NCBI GenBank assembly: GCA_964291505.2
Contig: OZ220216.1
Location: 62,001-126,000 of the forward strand
DNA length: 64,000 nucleotides
Direction of reading: 5' to 3'
From: Kistimonas sp964291505
GTDB lineage: Bacteria > Pseudomonadota > Gammaproteobacteria > Pseudomonadales > Endozoicomonadaceae
The notes beneath the pieces were generated by a model, which saw nothing but the letters and a program-made list of their open reading frames with translations, ran no database searches and was not told the DNA's origin. Shown one piece after another: positions 25,282-35,364 of the stretch; position 1 is the first letter of the stretch, and each line of letters opens with the position of its first letter. The position numbers and the translations under genes were made by a program.

Positions 25282-26489
25282 AGTGGCACTAAGGCTGTCG
25301 CGCAAACCATCAATATGCAGAGTGCTCCCCCCAGCCAGCCATAGTGATCGCTGATCGTCTGCGCAAGGACGGGGGAAGCACTGGAAAACAGGCCGCCAAC
25401 GGCCCAGGCTAATGCAATACCGGTGCAACGAATCCGTGCCGGGAAAAAATCAAACAGAAACTTGAACATGGGCGCTTCAAATGTGGCGATGCCGAGCGCG
25501 AACACCGTCATGGTGAGCATGCTGATCAGTACGCTCCCTTGTTCCGCGAGATAAAAATTCAATCCCGCGCCAATCGCTGTCACCACTAATCCCGTTGCCA
25601 TGACTTTTCGGATGCCGACGCGATAGGCCAGTATTGCCATCAGCGGTAGCGCGATGAACTCAATCCCCATATCCAGAGACGCAATCACATTCGCCTGACT
25701 GGGGGAGAAGTAGCCCTGATTGGCCACATAACTGCACCAGAACATGTTGCCGACATACAGGGTGACGCCAGCACAGGCGCTCACCAATATAACGGCCAGA
25801 CTGCTGCGTTTATGTTGACTGATCAGTTCACGGAGCACGGTCACCGGTGTGAGAGACCGGGCTTTTGCCGCATCAAATACCGGCGATTCCTGCAAGCGCC
25901 GTCTGATCACGAGCGCAAGCAGGCTGGTTAAACAGCTGAGCAGGAAAGGAATACGCCAGGCCCAATCCGGCATAATGGGCAGGCTGACCAGAGCGGTGAC
26001 CAGTGCGCCAAGGGCGACGCCCAGGTTTGCCCCCCAGTTGGCCCAGGAACCCGCCAGGCAGGGATTACCGCGCCCCTGCTCAATCATGAAAACCGCCGCA
26101 TTGGTGAACTCTCCGGCAATGGCGACACCCTGTAACACCCGACAGAGCAGCAACAGCAGCGGTGCCAGCAATCCAATACTGTGCCAGGTGGGGAGCAGGC
26201 CGATGCCGGTTGTGGCGATAGCCATAATCAGAACGGACAGGGTCAGCGTCAGGCGGCGGCCATAACGATCCCCCAGGTAGCCAAAAAGAAAGCCGCCCAG
26301 GGGGCGGGTCACATAGGCAATGGCAAACAGGCCAAATACCGACACCATGGCGGCTGACGGTGACTGCTCAGGAAAAAACAGCTGCGCAAGGCGCGGTGCC
26401 AGATACAGGTAAGCGGAAAATTCCAGCCATTCGGCGATGGCACCGGTGCAGATGATAAAGACTGGGCGGTGTTGCTGTAGGGGATTCAT
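25200..26489 (-). CDS. MFS transporter, metabolite:H+ symporter (MHS) type
   Basis: A roughly 430-aa 12-TM carrier with the MFS loop motif GYLGDRYGRR after TM2 and the ProP/KgtP-like IAEWLEFSAYLYL N-terminus. MHS proteins import organic acids, proline or betaines with protons; the substrate is not readable. The start was placed at MNPLQQHRP (26489); MIDSPIND at 26513 is an alternative, and neither has a clear Shine-Dalgarno sequence. The last 30 residues are hydrophilic and unlike the family; they overlap the convergent ankyrin ORF, which suggests the original end was lost. It is divergent from the aldehyde dehydrogenase gene. Confidence 0.85.
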   Translation of the reverse strand: MNPLQQHRPVFIICTGAIAEWLEFSAYLYLAPRLAQLFFPEQSPSAAMVSVFGLFAIAYVTRPLGGFLFGYLGDRYGRRLTLTLSVLIMAIATTGIGLLPTWHSIGLLAPLLLLLCRVLQGVAIAGEFTNAAVFMIEQGRGNPCLAGSWANWGANLGVALGALVTALVSLPIMPDWAWRIPFLLSCLTSLLALVIRRRLQESPVFDAAKARSLTPVTVLRELISQHKRSSLAVILVSACAGVTLYVGNMFWCSYVANQGYFSPSQANVIASLDMGIEFIALPLMAILAYRVGIRKVMATGLVVTAIGAGLNFYLAEQGSVLISMLTMTVFALGIATFEAPMFKFLFDFFPARIRCTGIALAWAVGGLFSSASPVLAQTISDHYGWLGGALCILMVCATALVPLYPFSVKRFLLQNSRNCSSTNLMNKEQ

Positions 26490-26649
26490 GTCATTAATGG
26501 GACTATCGATCATACCAACAGGCACTGGAGTGTAGTCGTTTCTCCAGATGTCGCCGTGAATGGCAGCAACAGAAATTTCGGCTATCAATAGGAGGGCTTA
26601 TCAGGGACTGTTGAACAGTCATGAACGAAAACGTGGCGGAGAGGTTGTA

Positions 26650-28170
26650 ATGATTTATACACAACCGTGCGATCCAGATGCGATAATCAGTTTCAAACCC
26701 CGTTATGAAAACTTCATCGGTGGCGAATGGGTGCCGCCGAAGGAAGGCCGGTATTTCACAGACACGACGCCTATCACAGGACAGCCAGTCTGCGAAGTCC
26801 CTCGCTCAGGCAGCGCGGATATTGAGCTGGCGCTGGATCATGCGCATCAGGCGTTTCCTGCATGGGCTGCAACGTCAGTTGTAGAACGCGCGGGAATTTT
26901 GCTGAAAATTGCGGATCGGATTGCGCAGAACCTGGAGTCCCTGGCGGTTGCCGAGAGCTGGGATAATGGCAAGCCGATCCGTGAATCTCTGGCGGCGGAT
27001 CTGCCGCTGGCCGTGGATCATTTCCGCTATTTTGCCGGTTGCCTCCGTGCCCAGGAAGGTTCGCTCAGTGATATTGACGGCAGCACGGTTGCTTATCACT
27101 TTCATGAACCTGTTGGGGTTGTTGGACAGATTATTCCCTGGAATTTCCCGTTGCTGATGGCTGCCTGGAAACTGGCACCAGCTCTGGCTGCCGGTTGTTG
27201 TACGGTGCTGAAGCCGGCTGAACAGACGCCGGTGACAATTCTGCTGTTGATGGAATTGATTGCTGACCTTCTTCCGCCCGGCGTAGTGAACATCGTCAAT
27301 GGTTATGGTGAGGAAGCCGGTCAAGCCCTGGCCAGCAACCCACGCATCAACAAGTTGGCATTTACCGGTTCTACTCCGGTGGGTAGCAAAATTCTGCACT
27401 GTGCGGCAGAGAATATTATTCCCTGTACGGTAGAGCTGGGGGGGAAATCGCCCAATATCTTTTTTCCCGATGTGATGGCGCAGGAAGATACGTTTATCAA
27501 CAAAGCGGTTGAAGGCATGTTGATGACGTTCCTGAACCAGGGCGAGGTCTGTACCTGTCCCTCCCGGGCGCTGGTTCACGAAGCCATCTTTGACGATTTG
27601 ATGGATCGCGCTATCAGTCGTGCCCGTGAGATCCGGCAGGGTAATCCGTTGGATACGGACACGATGATTGGAGCCCAGGCCAGCCAGGAGCAGTTCGACA
27701 AAGTACTCAGTTATATGAAAATTGCCCGGGATGAAGGCGCCAGCTTCCTGTTGGGAGGAGAGCAGGCGGCTATGCCGGACACCATGGCCGGTGGCTACTA
27801 TGTCCAGCCCACCATCCTGAAAGGGGACAACCGGATGCGGGTGTTCCAGGAGGAAATTTTTGGTCCGACGCTCGCAGTAACCACCTTCAGGGATGAAGAG
27901 GAAGCGATTGCGCTTGCCAATGATTCCATCTATGGCCTCGGCGCCGGCGTCTGGACCCGTGATATCAACCGGGCACAGCATATGGGGCGTGCGATTCAGG
28001 CCGGTCGTATCTGGATCAACTGCTACCATGTCTACCCTGCCCATGCCGCCTTCGGGGGCTTCAAAAAGTCCGGTGTCGGTCGGGAGGGGCATAAAATGAC
28101 CCTTGAGCATTACCAGCAGGTCAAAAATCTGATGGTCAGCTATGGGGCATCACCGCTGGGCTTTTTCTGA
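26650..28170 (+). CDS. NAD(P)-dependent aldehyde dehydrogenase (ExaC/AldB-like)
   Basis: A 506-aa enzyme oxidising an aldehyde to the acid. The ATG at 26650 has GGAGAGG at good spacing; an upstream extension to 26560 is not needed. Motifs: PWNFPLLMAAWKLAPALAAG and TVLKPAEQTP for cofactor binding, FTGSTPVGSK, catalytic Glu in VELGGKSPN and catalytic Cys in NQGEVCTCPSR (about residue 303), then EEIFGPTL. It resembles Pseudomonas ExaC and E. coli AldB, acetaldehyde dehydrogenases of about 506-512 aa. The preferred aldehyde is not certain. It may share a control region with the divergent MHS transporter. Confidence 0.92.
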   Translation: MIYTQPCDPDAIISFKPRYENFIGGEWVPPKEGRYFTDTTPITGQPVCEVPRSGSADIELALDHAHQAFPAWAATSVVERAGILLKIADRIAQNLESLAVAESWDNGKPIRESLAADLPLAVDHFRYFAGCLRAQEGSLSDIDGSTVAYHFHEPVGVVGQIIPWNFPLLMAAWKLAPALAAGCCTVLKPAEQTPVTILLLMELIADLLPPGVVNIVNGYGEEAGQALASNPRINKLAFTGSTPVGSKILHCAAENIIPCTVELGGKSPNIFFPDVMAQEDTFINKAVEGMLMTFLNQGEVCTCPSRALVHEAIFDDLMDRAISRAREIRQGNPLDTDTMIGAQASQEQFDKVLSYMKIARDEGASFLLGGEQAAMPDTMAGGYYVQPTILKGDNRMRVFQEEIFGPTLAVTTFRDEEEAIALANDSIYGLGAGVWTRDINRAQHMGRAIQAGRIWINCYHVYPAHAAFGGFKKSGVGREGHKMTLEHYQQVKNLMVSYGASPLGFF

Positions 28171-28248
28171 TCAGAGTTCGCATTCTAGCTAAAAGGTGTT
28201 TCTCTACCGTATGATCGGATTACCGATCAGAGTGCGGAAGTAACAACA

Positions 28249-29175
28249 ATGACAAATGGATTTTTTGCCGATAAAAACCGGCCGCTGGTATTGGGGCACC
28301 GTGGCGTACCGCTGGCGCATCAGGAGAATACGCTGGCTGGATTTCGCAAGGCGATTGAACTGGGCGTCGATGGCATTGAGCTGGATGTGTTTAAAACCCG
28401 GGATGACCGGATCGTGGTTTTTCATGATGAACAGACGGAACGCCTGACCGGTGTCGCTGGCTCAATCGCTGAGATGACGTGGGATGAAGTGTCACAACTG
28501 CGCATCCAGCGGCGGATTGATCGGGGTGATGGCACCGTTGTTGAGTACCCTTCGGAAGAACGGATTCCATTGCTGGAAGAAGTGCTGGATGAATGTAGCG
28601 ACAGCTTGCTGATCAATATCGAGATGAAAGCCTATGCGCCCAACTGGTCACGCCGTCATACCGGTACGGAAGTGGCTCGTGTCATCAAAGCATCGGGCAA
28701 GCAGGACAATGTCATCAGTACCTCATTTGATTTCTTCATGCTGCATAAACTGGAGAAAGCACTGCCGGGAATCCATAGCGGCTTTGCTTATGATGGCGGC
28801 ATGCTGGAGGGCATGGGAGACTGGCTGGACACGCTGCTTAATGCGTTGCCAGAGCTGGATACCGAGCTGAGTCGCCGGGCCGGTAACCAGAATGCGCTCA
28901 ATCTGTTGAATCTACTCTTGGAAGCCAACGCTATCGGGCGATTTGTGCATTCAACAGTGGTGGATGCAGAGCATACCCTGATCGACAGTGATACCGTCCA
29001 GAAATTTCACCAGCGCAATATGCTGGTAGGGGCGTATACCCTGTTCCCACTGGATACCCGTTATGTCGATAACCCGGATGTGGATCATGAGCAGGAAGCG
29101 CAGCGGTTGGCGACACTAGGCGTGGACTGGATCGAAACCGATGATCCTGAAAGGCTTCTGGCGCTGTTGACCTGA
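28249..29175 (+). CDS. glycerophosphodiester phosphodiesterase
   Basis: A 308-aa enzyme of the GDPD family that hydrolyses glycerophosphodiesters to glycerol-3-phosphate and an alcohol. The catalytic signature is intact: LGHRGVPLAHQENTLAGF, GIELDVFKTRDDRIVVFHDEQTERLTG, with two essential His and an E-x-D metal pair, then INIEMKA. There is no signal peptide, so it is of the cytosolic UgpQ type rather than periplasmic GlpQ. GGAAG precedes the ATG. Confidence 0.93.
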   Translation: MTNGFFADKNRPLVLGHRGVPLAHQENTLAGFRKAIELGVDGIELDVFKTRDDRIVVFHDEQTERLTGVAGSIAEMTWDEVSQLRIQRRIDRGDGTVVEYPSEERIPLLEEVLDECSDSLLINIEMKAYAPNWSRRHTGTEVARVIKASGKQDNVISTSFDFFMLHKLEKALPGIHSGFAYDGGMLEGMGDWLDTLLNALPELDTELSRRAGNQNALNLLNLLLEANAIGRFVHSTVVDAEHTLIDSDTVQKFHQRNMLVGAYTLFPLDTRYVDNPDVDHEQEAQRLATLGVDWIETDDPERLLALLT

Positions 29176-29264
29176 AATACCTGATCGCAGTGACGGATCA
29201 AACCTTGCTGGAATAAAGGCGACACGGTAACGTAGTCGCCTTGTCACATAACAAGAATATAAAA

Positions 29265-31736
29265 ATGTTGTCGTACAATTTTGCAGGCAGGGTACCTGGG
29301 GCGTACCGCAGTTGTCTGTCGGTATGGTGTGCATTGCTGTTGATTGCTCTCTGCCTGCCCTGGCAGAAGACGTTGGCGGGTGTATTAGTGGTTGATGAAA
29401 CCATGCCCTTCCAATCCCTGGCACCCTATCTTGAAATGTATCGCACGACTCCCTCCAGCGGTACGACAGCAGACAACATTATTGGTAATCAAACCCTCTA
29501 TTTTCAGCCTGTCAGGGTTCGGCAGCTGAACCTGGCCTATAGCGATGATTCGGTTTGGCTGAGATTTTCATTGCAGAACCCTTCCTCCAAGACTGTCCGT
29601 GTTTTTCTTGAATCCAGTTTTTCCCGTCTGGATCATGTGAATCTGTATGCGCCATCCACTGCTTCATCGTTGATGGGGGGCGATCAATACCGAGTGGTGA
29701 AAGGCGGTGATGGCCAACCCTTTGAAGAGAGACCTTTTCGTACCCGGCAGCTGACATTCCCCCTTGAATTACCGCCACAGGCGACACAAACCTTTTATAT
29801 TGAAGTACAGAGTACCAGCTCACTGCACATACCGCTTTACATTGCGGGTCTGAAGACACTGATTGAAACCTCTGAATTTCGCTATACAGCGGATGGTTTG
29901 TTCTACGGGATTTGTCTGACGGTGATTCTCGCTGCATTGCTGGTATTCCTGGCGATTCGGGAACGGATTTATTTTTACTATTTCATGCATGCGGTGTTTA
30001 CCACGTTAGCGATGATGGCGCTGGACGGCAGTGGTTTTCCTTTCTGGCCGGATGCATTGAAATTTCAGGAAATCTCGGTAGTGGTTTTCCAGTGCCTGAA
30101 TTCCATCTTTGTCATGTTATTTGCCCGTAGCTATCTCCATTTGCCGGAATATCTACCGCGTGCTGATCGCCTGAATCGCGTCATGATCTGGTACATGTTG
30201 CTGGCTATGGTGAGTTCGCCTTTCCTGCCGTACAGCGTGGCGTCTTTCTCGGTAGTGATTCCCGAGTTTTTCCTGGTCTTCTGGATCTTCGGTCAGGCGA
30301 TGGTGCGTTCCATCCAGGGGGATCGGCCCGCCATGATCTTTACGGCGGGATGGACACTGTTCATTTCCGTGTGTGTGTTTGTGGCGGTGGCTAATCTCGG
30401 GATTGTTCACGACTACGCAGACTCTATCTATGGTCTTAAACTCGCCTTTGTCAGTGAGTTCTTCGTGTTAATGGTCGGTTTGGGGTACCGGCTTTATTTG
30501 CTCGGGCGAGAGCAGGTACGCAGTCGCGAACTGGCGGTGATTGCCCAGGCGGAAAGCAAAGCCAAAAGTGAGATTCTGGCGAAAATAAGCCACGAAATAC
30601 GAACGCCACTGAATGGCATTCTGGGTGTGACTGAATTAATGCGACAGACGCCCCTTAACCGCTTGCAGGAAAAGTACACAGATACTATCAACGACTCTGG
30701 GCAGTCTCTGCTCACGATTATTAACGATATTCTTGACCATACCCGTATTAATGCCGGCCGCATGGAGCTGGAAAGTATTGCTTTTGATCTGCAGGAACTG
30801 ATGACGCGAACGCTGGACCTGTTTCAGTCAGAAGCGCGTCTGCGCAATATTGATCTTTCTCTGGAAATCTCACCTGAGATTCCACGACAGATAACAGGAG
30901 ATCCGACCCGACTTCGTCAGATTCTGGTGAACCTTCTGGGTAACGCCTTTAAATTTACGGATAAAGGTGCAGTTTCGGTAAGGGTGCGGCTTGATCATGA
31001 AGATGAAAATGGTCAGCTGACGCTTTATTTCTCGGTCAAGGATACCGGTATTGGCATACCGACAGCACTCCATGAACGTCTGTTTCAGTCATTTGTGCAG
31101 GCGGATGCTGCCACCAACCGGCAATATGGCGGCTCTGGGCTGGGACTGACTATTAGCAAACAGCTGGCGGAATTGATGGGGGGAGAGATCGGTGTCATCA
31201 GTGAACCGGGGCGAGGTAGCTGCTTCTGGTTTACGGCAAACCTGGCAGCAAGCTTGTCGGGTGAGCCACCGATCTTTCCGTCAGTTAATCAACCGGCTAT
31301 GCCGCTGTCAGGTAGTGGACAGCGGGTGCTGGTGGCGGAAGACAATAACACTAACTGGATGGTGGTTTCGGAATTCCTCAAACAGGTTGGCCTGACGCCA
31401 ATCCATGCCCGCAATGGTAAAGAAGCGGTAGCGATTTATAGTCAGCAGGATCATCAGAACCAGCCGGTAGCCATGGTGTTGATGGATTGTGAAATGCCGG
31501 GCATGGACGGCTTCGAGGCCACCCGTCGTATACGCACGTACGAACGTGAACATGGTAAGCAACGGATACCGATTATTGCTTTGACGGCTCATATATCCGC
31601 AACGGCAAGGCGAAAATGCTTTGATGCTGGTATGGATGAACATGTGGGCAAGCCTTTCAACCGTGAGCGCATTATGCAGCTGATCCGGGAGTATCTGGTC
31701 ATCAATGAAACGGCTGCAGTGGATGTTGTGCACTAA
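29265..31736 (+). CDS. hybrid sensor histidine kinase with 7TMR-DISM sensor and receiver domain
   Basis: An 823-aa inner-membrane kinase. Order: signal/TM segment (about 17-38), periplasmic DISMED2-type beta domain (about 40-190) with VWLRFSLQNPS, seven membrane helices (about 205-405), HisKA with the phospho-acceptor H443 in KISHEIRTPLNG, HATPase with LVNLLGNAFKF, DTGIG and GSGLGL, and a C-terminal receiver with phospho-acceptor D741 (LMDCEMPGMDG) and GKP. There is no HPt or output domain, so it must pass phosphate to a partner elsewhere. The sensor probably detects a carbohydrate or other periplasmic ligand, but the signal is unknown. A TTG at 29241 is a less likely start. Confidence 0.93.
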   Translation: MLSYNFAGRVPGAYRSCLSVWCALLLIALCLPWQKTLAGVLVVDETMPFQSLAPYLEMYRTTPSSGTTADNIIGNQTLYFQPVRVRQLNLAYSDDSVWLRFSLQNPSSKTVRVFLESSFSRLDHVNLYAPSTASSLMGGDQYRVVKGGDGQPFEERPFRTRQLTFPLELPPQATQTFYIEVQSTSSLHIPLYIAGLKTLIETSEFRYTADGLFYGICLTVILAALLVFLAIRERIYFYYFMHAVFTTLAMMALDGSGFPFWPDALKFQEISVVVFQCLNSIFVMLFARSYLHLPEYLPRADRLNRVMIWYMLLAMVSSPFLPYSVASFSVVIPEFFLVFWIFGQAMVRSIQGDRPAMIFTAGWTLFISVCVFVAVANLGIVHDYADSIYGLKLAFVSEFFVLMVGLGYRLYLLGREQVRSRELAVIAQAESKAKSEILAKISHEIRTPLNGILGVTELMRQTPLNRLQEKYTDTINDSGQSLLTIINDILDHTRINAGRMELESIAFDLQELMTRTLDLFQSEARLRNIDLSLEISPEIPRQITGDPTRLRQILVNLLGNAFKFTDKGAVSVRVRLDHEDENGQLTLYFSVKDTGIGIPTALHERLFQSFVQADAATNRQYGGSGLGLTISKQLAELMGGEIGVISEPGRGSCFWFTANLAASLSGEPPIFPSVNQPAMPLSGSGQRVLVAEDNNTNWMVVSEFLKQVGLTPIHARNGKEAVAIYSQQDHQNQPVAMVLMDCEMPGMDGFEATRRIRTYEREHGKQRIPIIALTAHISATARRKCFDAGMDEHVGKPFNRERIMQLIREYLVINETAAVDVVH

Positions 31737-31770
31737 ACAATAACAATAAGAAAGGGGGTTAAGTGTCATC

Positions 31771-32805
31771 ATGCGCGTCAGTCAGTCGCTTTCATTGATT
31801 TTGCTGGTATTGATGCTGGTTGCTTGCGCAACCTCGGTTGATCATTTGCCGGTGACAACGGGTACAACCGAACAAACGGACCCTCAGTTGAAGCAGGTAA
31901 CCGTGCAATACCTGGGCGTTGGCGGTTTGTTGATTCGCTATGGCGACACCGCCTTGTTGACTGCACCGTCGTTCAGTAACCCGGCACTGCTGGGCTTGCC
32001 GCCGGGGCCTTTTCAACCGATAGCACCTGACCATGAACGTATTGATGCACTGATGCCTCAAGTGGATGATGTGGAGATGATCCTTGTCGGTCATGCACAT
32101 TATGACCATCTGATGGATGTTCCCAGAGTCATGGAAAAGCATGCGTTAAAAGCGCATGTCTATGGTTCACAAACCATGAAGCACTCAATTGCCGGTTCTG
32201 TTTCTGAAGATCGTATCGTGGTGGTGAATGATAAGGCTGCCAAAGGGAATGATGCCGGTGAGTGGTTGTATGCGCCCAGTGGCAAACTCCGCATTATGGC
32301 TATCGAATCAGAACATGCGCCCCATGTGATGGGTATTACCTTTATGCAGGGGCGCTATGAAGAAGATCTTCCCGCTTTGCCTTGGCATTCAGTTGGTTGG
32401 AAAGAGGGGAAGACCTTTGCGTATTTGATCGATTTTCTTGATGACGCAGGTAAGCCCGTATACCGGGTGCATTATCAGGATGCAGCCAGTACGCCGCCAC
32501 TGGGTTTTGTGCCGGAACTGGCAGCTGCCGATGAGCGTCGGGTAGATCTTGCCTTTCATTGCGTGGGCGCGTTTGAACAGGTAGACAATTATCCTGAAGG
32601 GTTGGTGACCGATTTACAGCCAAAGAACAGCATCCTGGGCCACTGGGAAGATTTCTTTGGTAATGATCCGACAGGTGATCAACAAGGTATTCGATTGACC
32701 AGTATTGATAACTTCATTCAGCGGCTTGAAACGGTACAGGCAGACGACGCCAAATGGTATTTACCCGATACCTTTGCCGTGATGCACTTTCCTGTCAGCC
32801 AGTAA
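31771..32805 (+). CDS. lipoprotein MBL-fold metallo-hydrolase
   Basis: A 344-aa protein with a lipoprotein signal peptide ending in the lipobox LVAC (Cys near residue 19). The metallo-beta-lactamase fold is shown by the HxHxDH motif in GHAHYDHLMD (H108, H110, D112, H113), by SGKLRIMAIESEHAPH and by the late VHYQDAAS strand. The fold resembles the RNase-Z/UlaG-like or NAPE-PLD-like class; it has no TAT signal. It starts 34 bp after the sensor kinase gene and may be co-transcribed. Substrate unknown. A strong terminator follows. Confidence 0.85.
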   Translation: MRVSQSLSLILLVLMLVACATSVDHLPVTTGTTEQTDPQLKQVTVQYLGVGGLLIRYGDTALLTAPSFSNPALLGLPPGPFQPIAPDHERIDALMPQVDDVEMILVGHAHYDHLMDVPRVMEKHALKAHVYGSQTMKHSIAGSVSEDRIVVVNDKAAKGNDAGEWLYAPSGKLRIMAIESEHAPHVMGITFMQGRYEEDLPALPWHSVGWKEGKTFAYLIDFLDDAGKPVYRVHYQDAASTPPLGFVPELAAADERRVDLAFHCVGAFEQVDNYPEGLVTDLQPKNSILGHWEDFFGNDPTGDQQGIRLTSIDNFIQRLETVQADDAKWYLPDTFAVMHFPVSQ

Positions 32806-32806
32806 T

Positions 32807-32837
32807 CAAAAAGGGCAGGTAGTACCTGCCCTTTTTG
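32807..32837. terminator. bidirectional terminator
   Basis: A nearly perfect palindrome, AAAAAGGGCAGGTA / TACCTGCCCTTTTT (one mismatch at centre), lies between the MBL hydrolase stop and the convergent small gene and gives T-runs on both strands. Confidence 0.93.
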
Positions 32838-32865
32838 ATGATATGCCGAGACGACGAGTGGAGTA

Positions 32866-33189
32866 TCAGATGGCTTCCTGATCGGACTTCAGGCGACCGG
32901 AATCATTCGGCACTTTCAAAATTTCACAAAGACGCTGACGCCAGGACAGGCGCTCGTGCTGGGGCAGTTTTCTCAGGGTATCCTGGATCACCAGCAGGGC
33001 GGCTTCCATTACGGTATCGTCTTCAAAATGCAGCAACTCAACCTGTCGGATAATTTCTACAGCCAACTTCACATGTTCAGGGGCGTCATCATAGGACATT
33101 GTCATCTCCGTCTCTGGCATCAGCAGTTCTGATTCAGGTATCCCTTCGGCAACGGAAGCAATGTCTTTAATAACAGGTTGTTGTTGCAT
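32866..33189 (-). CDS. YbaM/DUF2496-like small protein
   Basis: A 107-aa soluble acidic protein. The central DDAPEHVKLAVEIIRQVELL resembles the N-terminus of E. coli YbaM (DUF2496), which has NAPDDVKLAVDLI, but this protein is twice as long and its C-terminal helices (LRKLPQHERLSWRQRLCEIL) are not from that family. The function of YbaM is unknown. The AT-rich upstream region suits a promoter, and the gene ends in a bidirectional terminator. The family link rests on one short match. Confidence 0.6.
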   Translation of the reverse strand: MQQQPVIKDIASVAEGIPESELLMPETEMTMSYDDAPEHVKLAVEIIRQVELLHFEDDTVMEAALLVIQDTLRKLPQHERLSWRQRLCEILKVPNDSGRLKSDQEAI

Positions 33190-33451
33190 GGCGTGTCCTG
33201 AGTGGTTTCGAGTTGTTGAGGTTTTTTTATATAACGTAAACAGTGTGGTTCACGCTCGGCGCAGTCGCCAGTCGAAAACAGAATTCAATCGGATGGCTGT
33301 AAAGCAATGCGTTTTTAAAACGTCTAACTGCTGTATCAATAAGAGCGGAACTTCAGGCGTTGAGAGATTAGACTGAAAGAATAAACAAGGAAATAGTCCC
33401 CATGCCTGCCAAATGACAGCAGTAATAATGGGGATAGTGAGGGATCGATAC

Positions 33452-33835
33452 ATGCTGCTTTTCAGTCGTTATTTGGCGCTGGCATTTGCCTGGGTGCTGG
33501 GGGTGGGTGAGACTTTTGTGTTTATCACTACTAACAAATATTGGCCGCTGAGTTTTGATGACTATATCGCGGTTGCCTTCATGTTGCTGGTGGCCCGGAT
33601 GGCACGCAATGAACTCAGCATTGTACTCTTGCCGGTCGGCTGGGCGTTTGTAGTGGGTAATTTCTATGCGATGTTGTTTATGCGGCTGGAAACCAGTTTT
33701 AACAGCAGTGAACGGCTGGATGTCATCACCGTTGCGCTGGGCGTTGGTTTTGTCGGCTTATTGACGTCGATTATTGCCTGCGTACAAATGATGCGCAAAT
33801 ATACGGCGCAGGCTGACGATAATCTCCTCCCCTGA
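33452..33835 (+). CDS. four-TM membrane protein, unknown function
   Basis: A 127-aa protein with about four hydrophobic helices (for example YLALAFAWVLGVGETFVFIT and ALGVGFVGLLTSIIACVQ) and a short charged tail. The ATG at 33452 has GAGG upstream; an in-frame start at 33413 adds 13 residues with no better ribosome-binding site. No family was recognised. Confidence 0.65.
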   Translation: MLLFSRYLALAFAWVLGVGETFVFITTNKYWPLSFDDYIAVAFMLLVARMARNELSIVLLPVGWAFVVGNFYAMLFMRLETSFNSSERLDVITVALGVGFVGLLTSIIACVQMMRKYTAQADDNLLP

Positions 33836-34067
33836 TAAGACCCGTCAACGCTGGCGCAGTACAGCCTGATAGGGAAGAAGCACTGAAAACTGTTGGTAAA
33901 GCGTATTTCACTTACTGTCAGACAATGGCACAGTAAAACTCGGGTGGGTGTAGCCCTTCAGGAAGTCCCTGTACGGGCGATGTATAACCATTACACAGCC
34001 TGACCGTTCATCGTATTTCTTTCCCCCGTGGCTTTGGGGGCACTTACGCTTTAAAGCAGTCGCATCA

Positions 34068-35327
34068 ATGAATAATACGCATTCTATGTCTGGCAGGGAT
34101 AAGCAGCTACTCATACTTGTTCTGGGGATCCTGACCTGCCTGGGGCCACTGGCGATTGACCTTTATCTGCCAGCCATGCCCGCTATCGCCGAAAACATGA
34201 ATGAACCTCTGGGTAGTATCCAGCTGACGCTGAGCGCCTATACGCTGGGCTTTGCCCTGGGGCAGTTAATGTTTGGTCCATTGGCCGATCGTTTCGGGCG
34301 GCTTCCTGTCATGGTGCCCGGCCTGGTGTTTTATATTGTCACGACCCTGCTTTCAGCCTTCACCAATACCGCCAATGAGCTCATCGTAGCCCGTATCCTG
34401 CAGGCCATGTCAGGGGCTGCCGTGATGGTCACGATTCCTGCGATGGTGCGTGATATGTTTGATCGGGAAGACTGCGCCCGAATCATGTCGTCCATTCTGC
34501 TGGTGATGACAGTGGCGCCGTTGATTGCTCCTTTACTGGGTGGGCAGTTACTTCTGCTGGGTGGCTGGCGTTCGCTGTTTATCACTCTGGCGCTGTTTGG
34601 CTGTGCAGCGCTGGTGCTGGCGTTGTTTATGTTGAAAGAGTCTCTGCCGGAAGAACACCGCCAGGCACTGACGGCCAAACAGCTGGCCAGAAACTACCTG
34701 TCAGTCATTACCCATCGTAATGCCATGGGTTGTATTCTCGGACATGGCTTTTTCTTTGGTGGGCTGTTCGCGTTTATCAGCGCGTCGCCGTTTGTCTATA
34801 TCGAACTCTATGGCATAGCGCCGGAATATTATGGTTTTCTCTTTGCGGCTAACATCATTGCGATGGGAACCTGCAATATTATCAATATGCGTCTTATCGG
34901 ACGTTTCCCACTGCTGAATATGTTGCGTTGTGGAACAGCATTTGCCGCTTTGTCTGGTCTGTTACTGTTATTTATGGCCGTGACGGGTGCAGGTGGTTTG
35001 TTAGGTATCGTGATCCCTGTTGTTTTGTTTGTCGGTATGCTGGGCTTTACTGGGCCCAATTCCAATGCCTTGGCACTGTCTTATTTTCCGGGCATTGCCG
35101 GTACTGCGAATGCCGCTGCAGGTATTCTGCGTTTTGGCATTGGAGGCATTACGGCAGGGCTTGCCGGGGTGTTTCACAATGGTACAGCGGTTCCGATGGC
35201 TGCATTGATTGCCGGTTGTGGACTTTGTTCTGTTTTGTCAGTGATGTTGGTAAGAGAGCAAAGAATTGTCAACCGGGAACCCATCAATGATGAGCATCAT
35301 GACGAGCCACCCCGGGCTGCTGCCTGA
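34068..35327 (+). CDS. Bcr/CflA-type drug resistance MFS transporter
   Basis: A 419-aa 12-TM proton-driven exporter. The signature FGPLADRFGRLPVMVPG after TM2 and the N-terminal LGPLAIDLYLPAMPAIAENM are hallmarks of the Bcr/CflA subfamily (bicyclomycin, chloramphenicol and related export). DLYLPAMP with the acidic residue in TM1 is the proton-coupling region. It starts at an ATG without a strong Shine-Dalgarno sequence and stands alone. The drug cannot be predicted. Confidence 0.9.
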   Translation: MNNTHSMSGRDKQLLILVLGILTCLGPLAIDLYLPAMPAIAENMNEPLGSIQLTLSAYTLGFALGQLMFGPLADRFGRLPVMVPGLVFYIVTTLLSAFTNTANELIVARILQAMSGAAVMVTIPAMVRDMFDREDCARIMSSILLVMTVAPLIAPLLGGQLLLLGGWRSLFITLALFGCAALVLALFMLKESLPEEHRQALTAKQLARNYLSVITHRNAMGCILGHGFFFGGLFAFISASPFVYIELYGIAPEYYGFLFAANIIAMGTCNIINMRLIGRFPLLNMLRCGTAFAALSGLLLLFMAVTGAGGLLGIVIPVVLFVGMLGFTGPNSNALALSYFPGIAGTANAAAGILRFGIGGITAGLAGVFHNGTAVPMAALIAGCGLCSVLSVMLVREQRIVNREPINDEHHDEPPRAAA

Positions 35328-35333
35328 ATCAAA

Positions 35334-35357
35334 ACGCCAAGGCGATTACCTTGGCGT
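35334..35357 (-). terminator. terminator downstream of sugE
   Basis: A perfect 9-bp stem ACGCCAAGG/CCTTGGCGT with a 6-base loop is followed on the minus strand by TTTTGATT, 8 bp after the sugE stop codon. On the plus strand there is only a weak T-rich tail. Confidence 0.85.
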
Positions 35358-35364
35358 CAGGTTG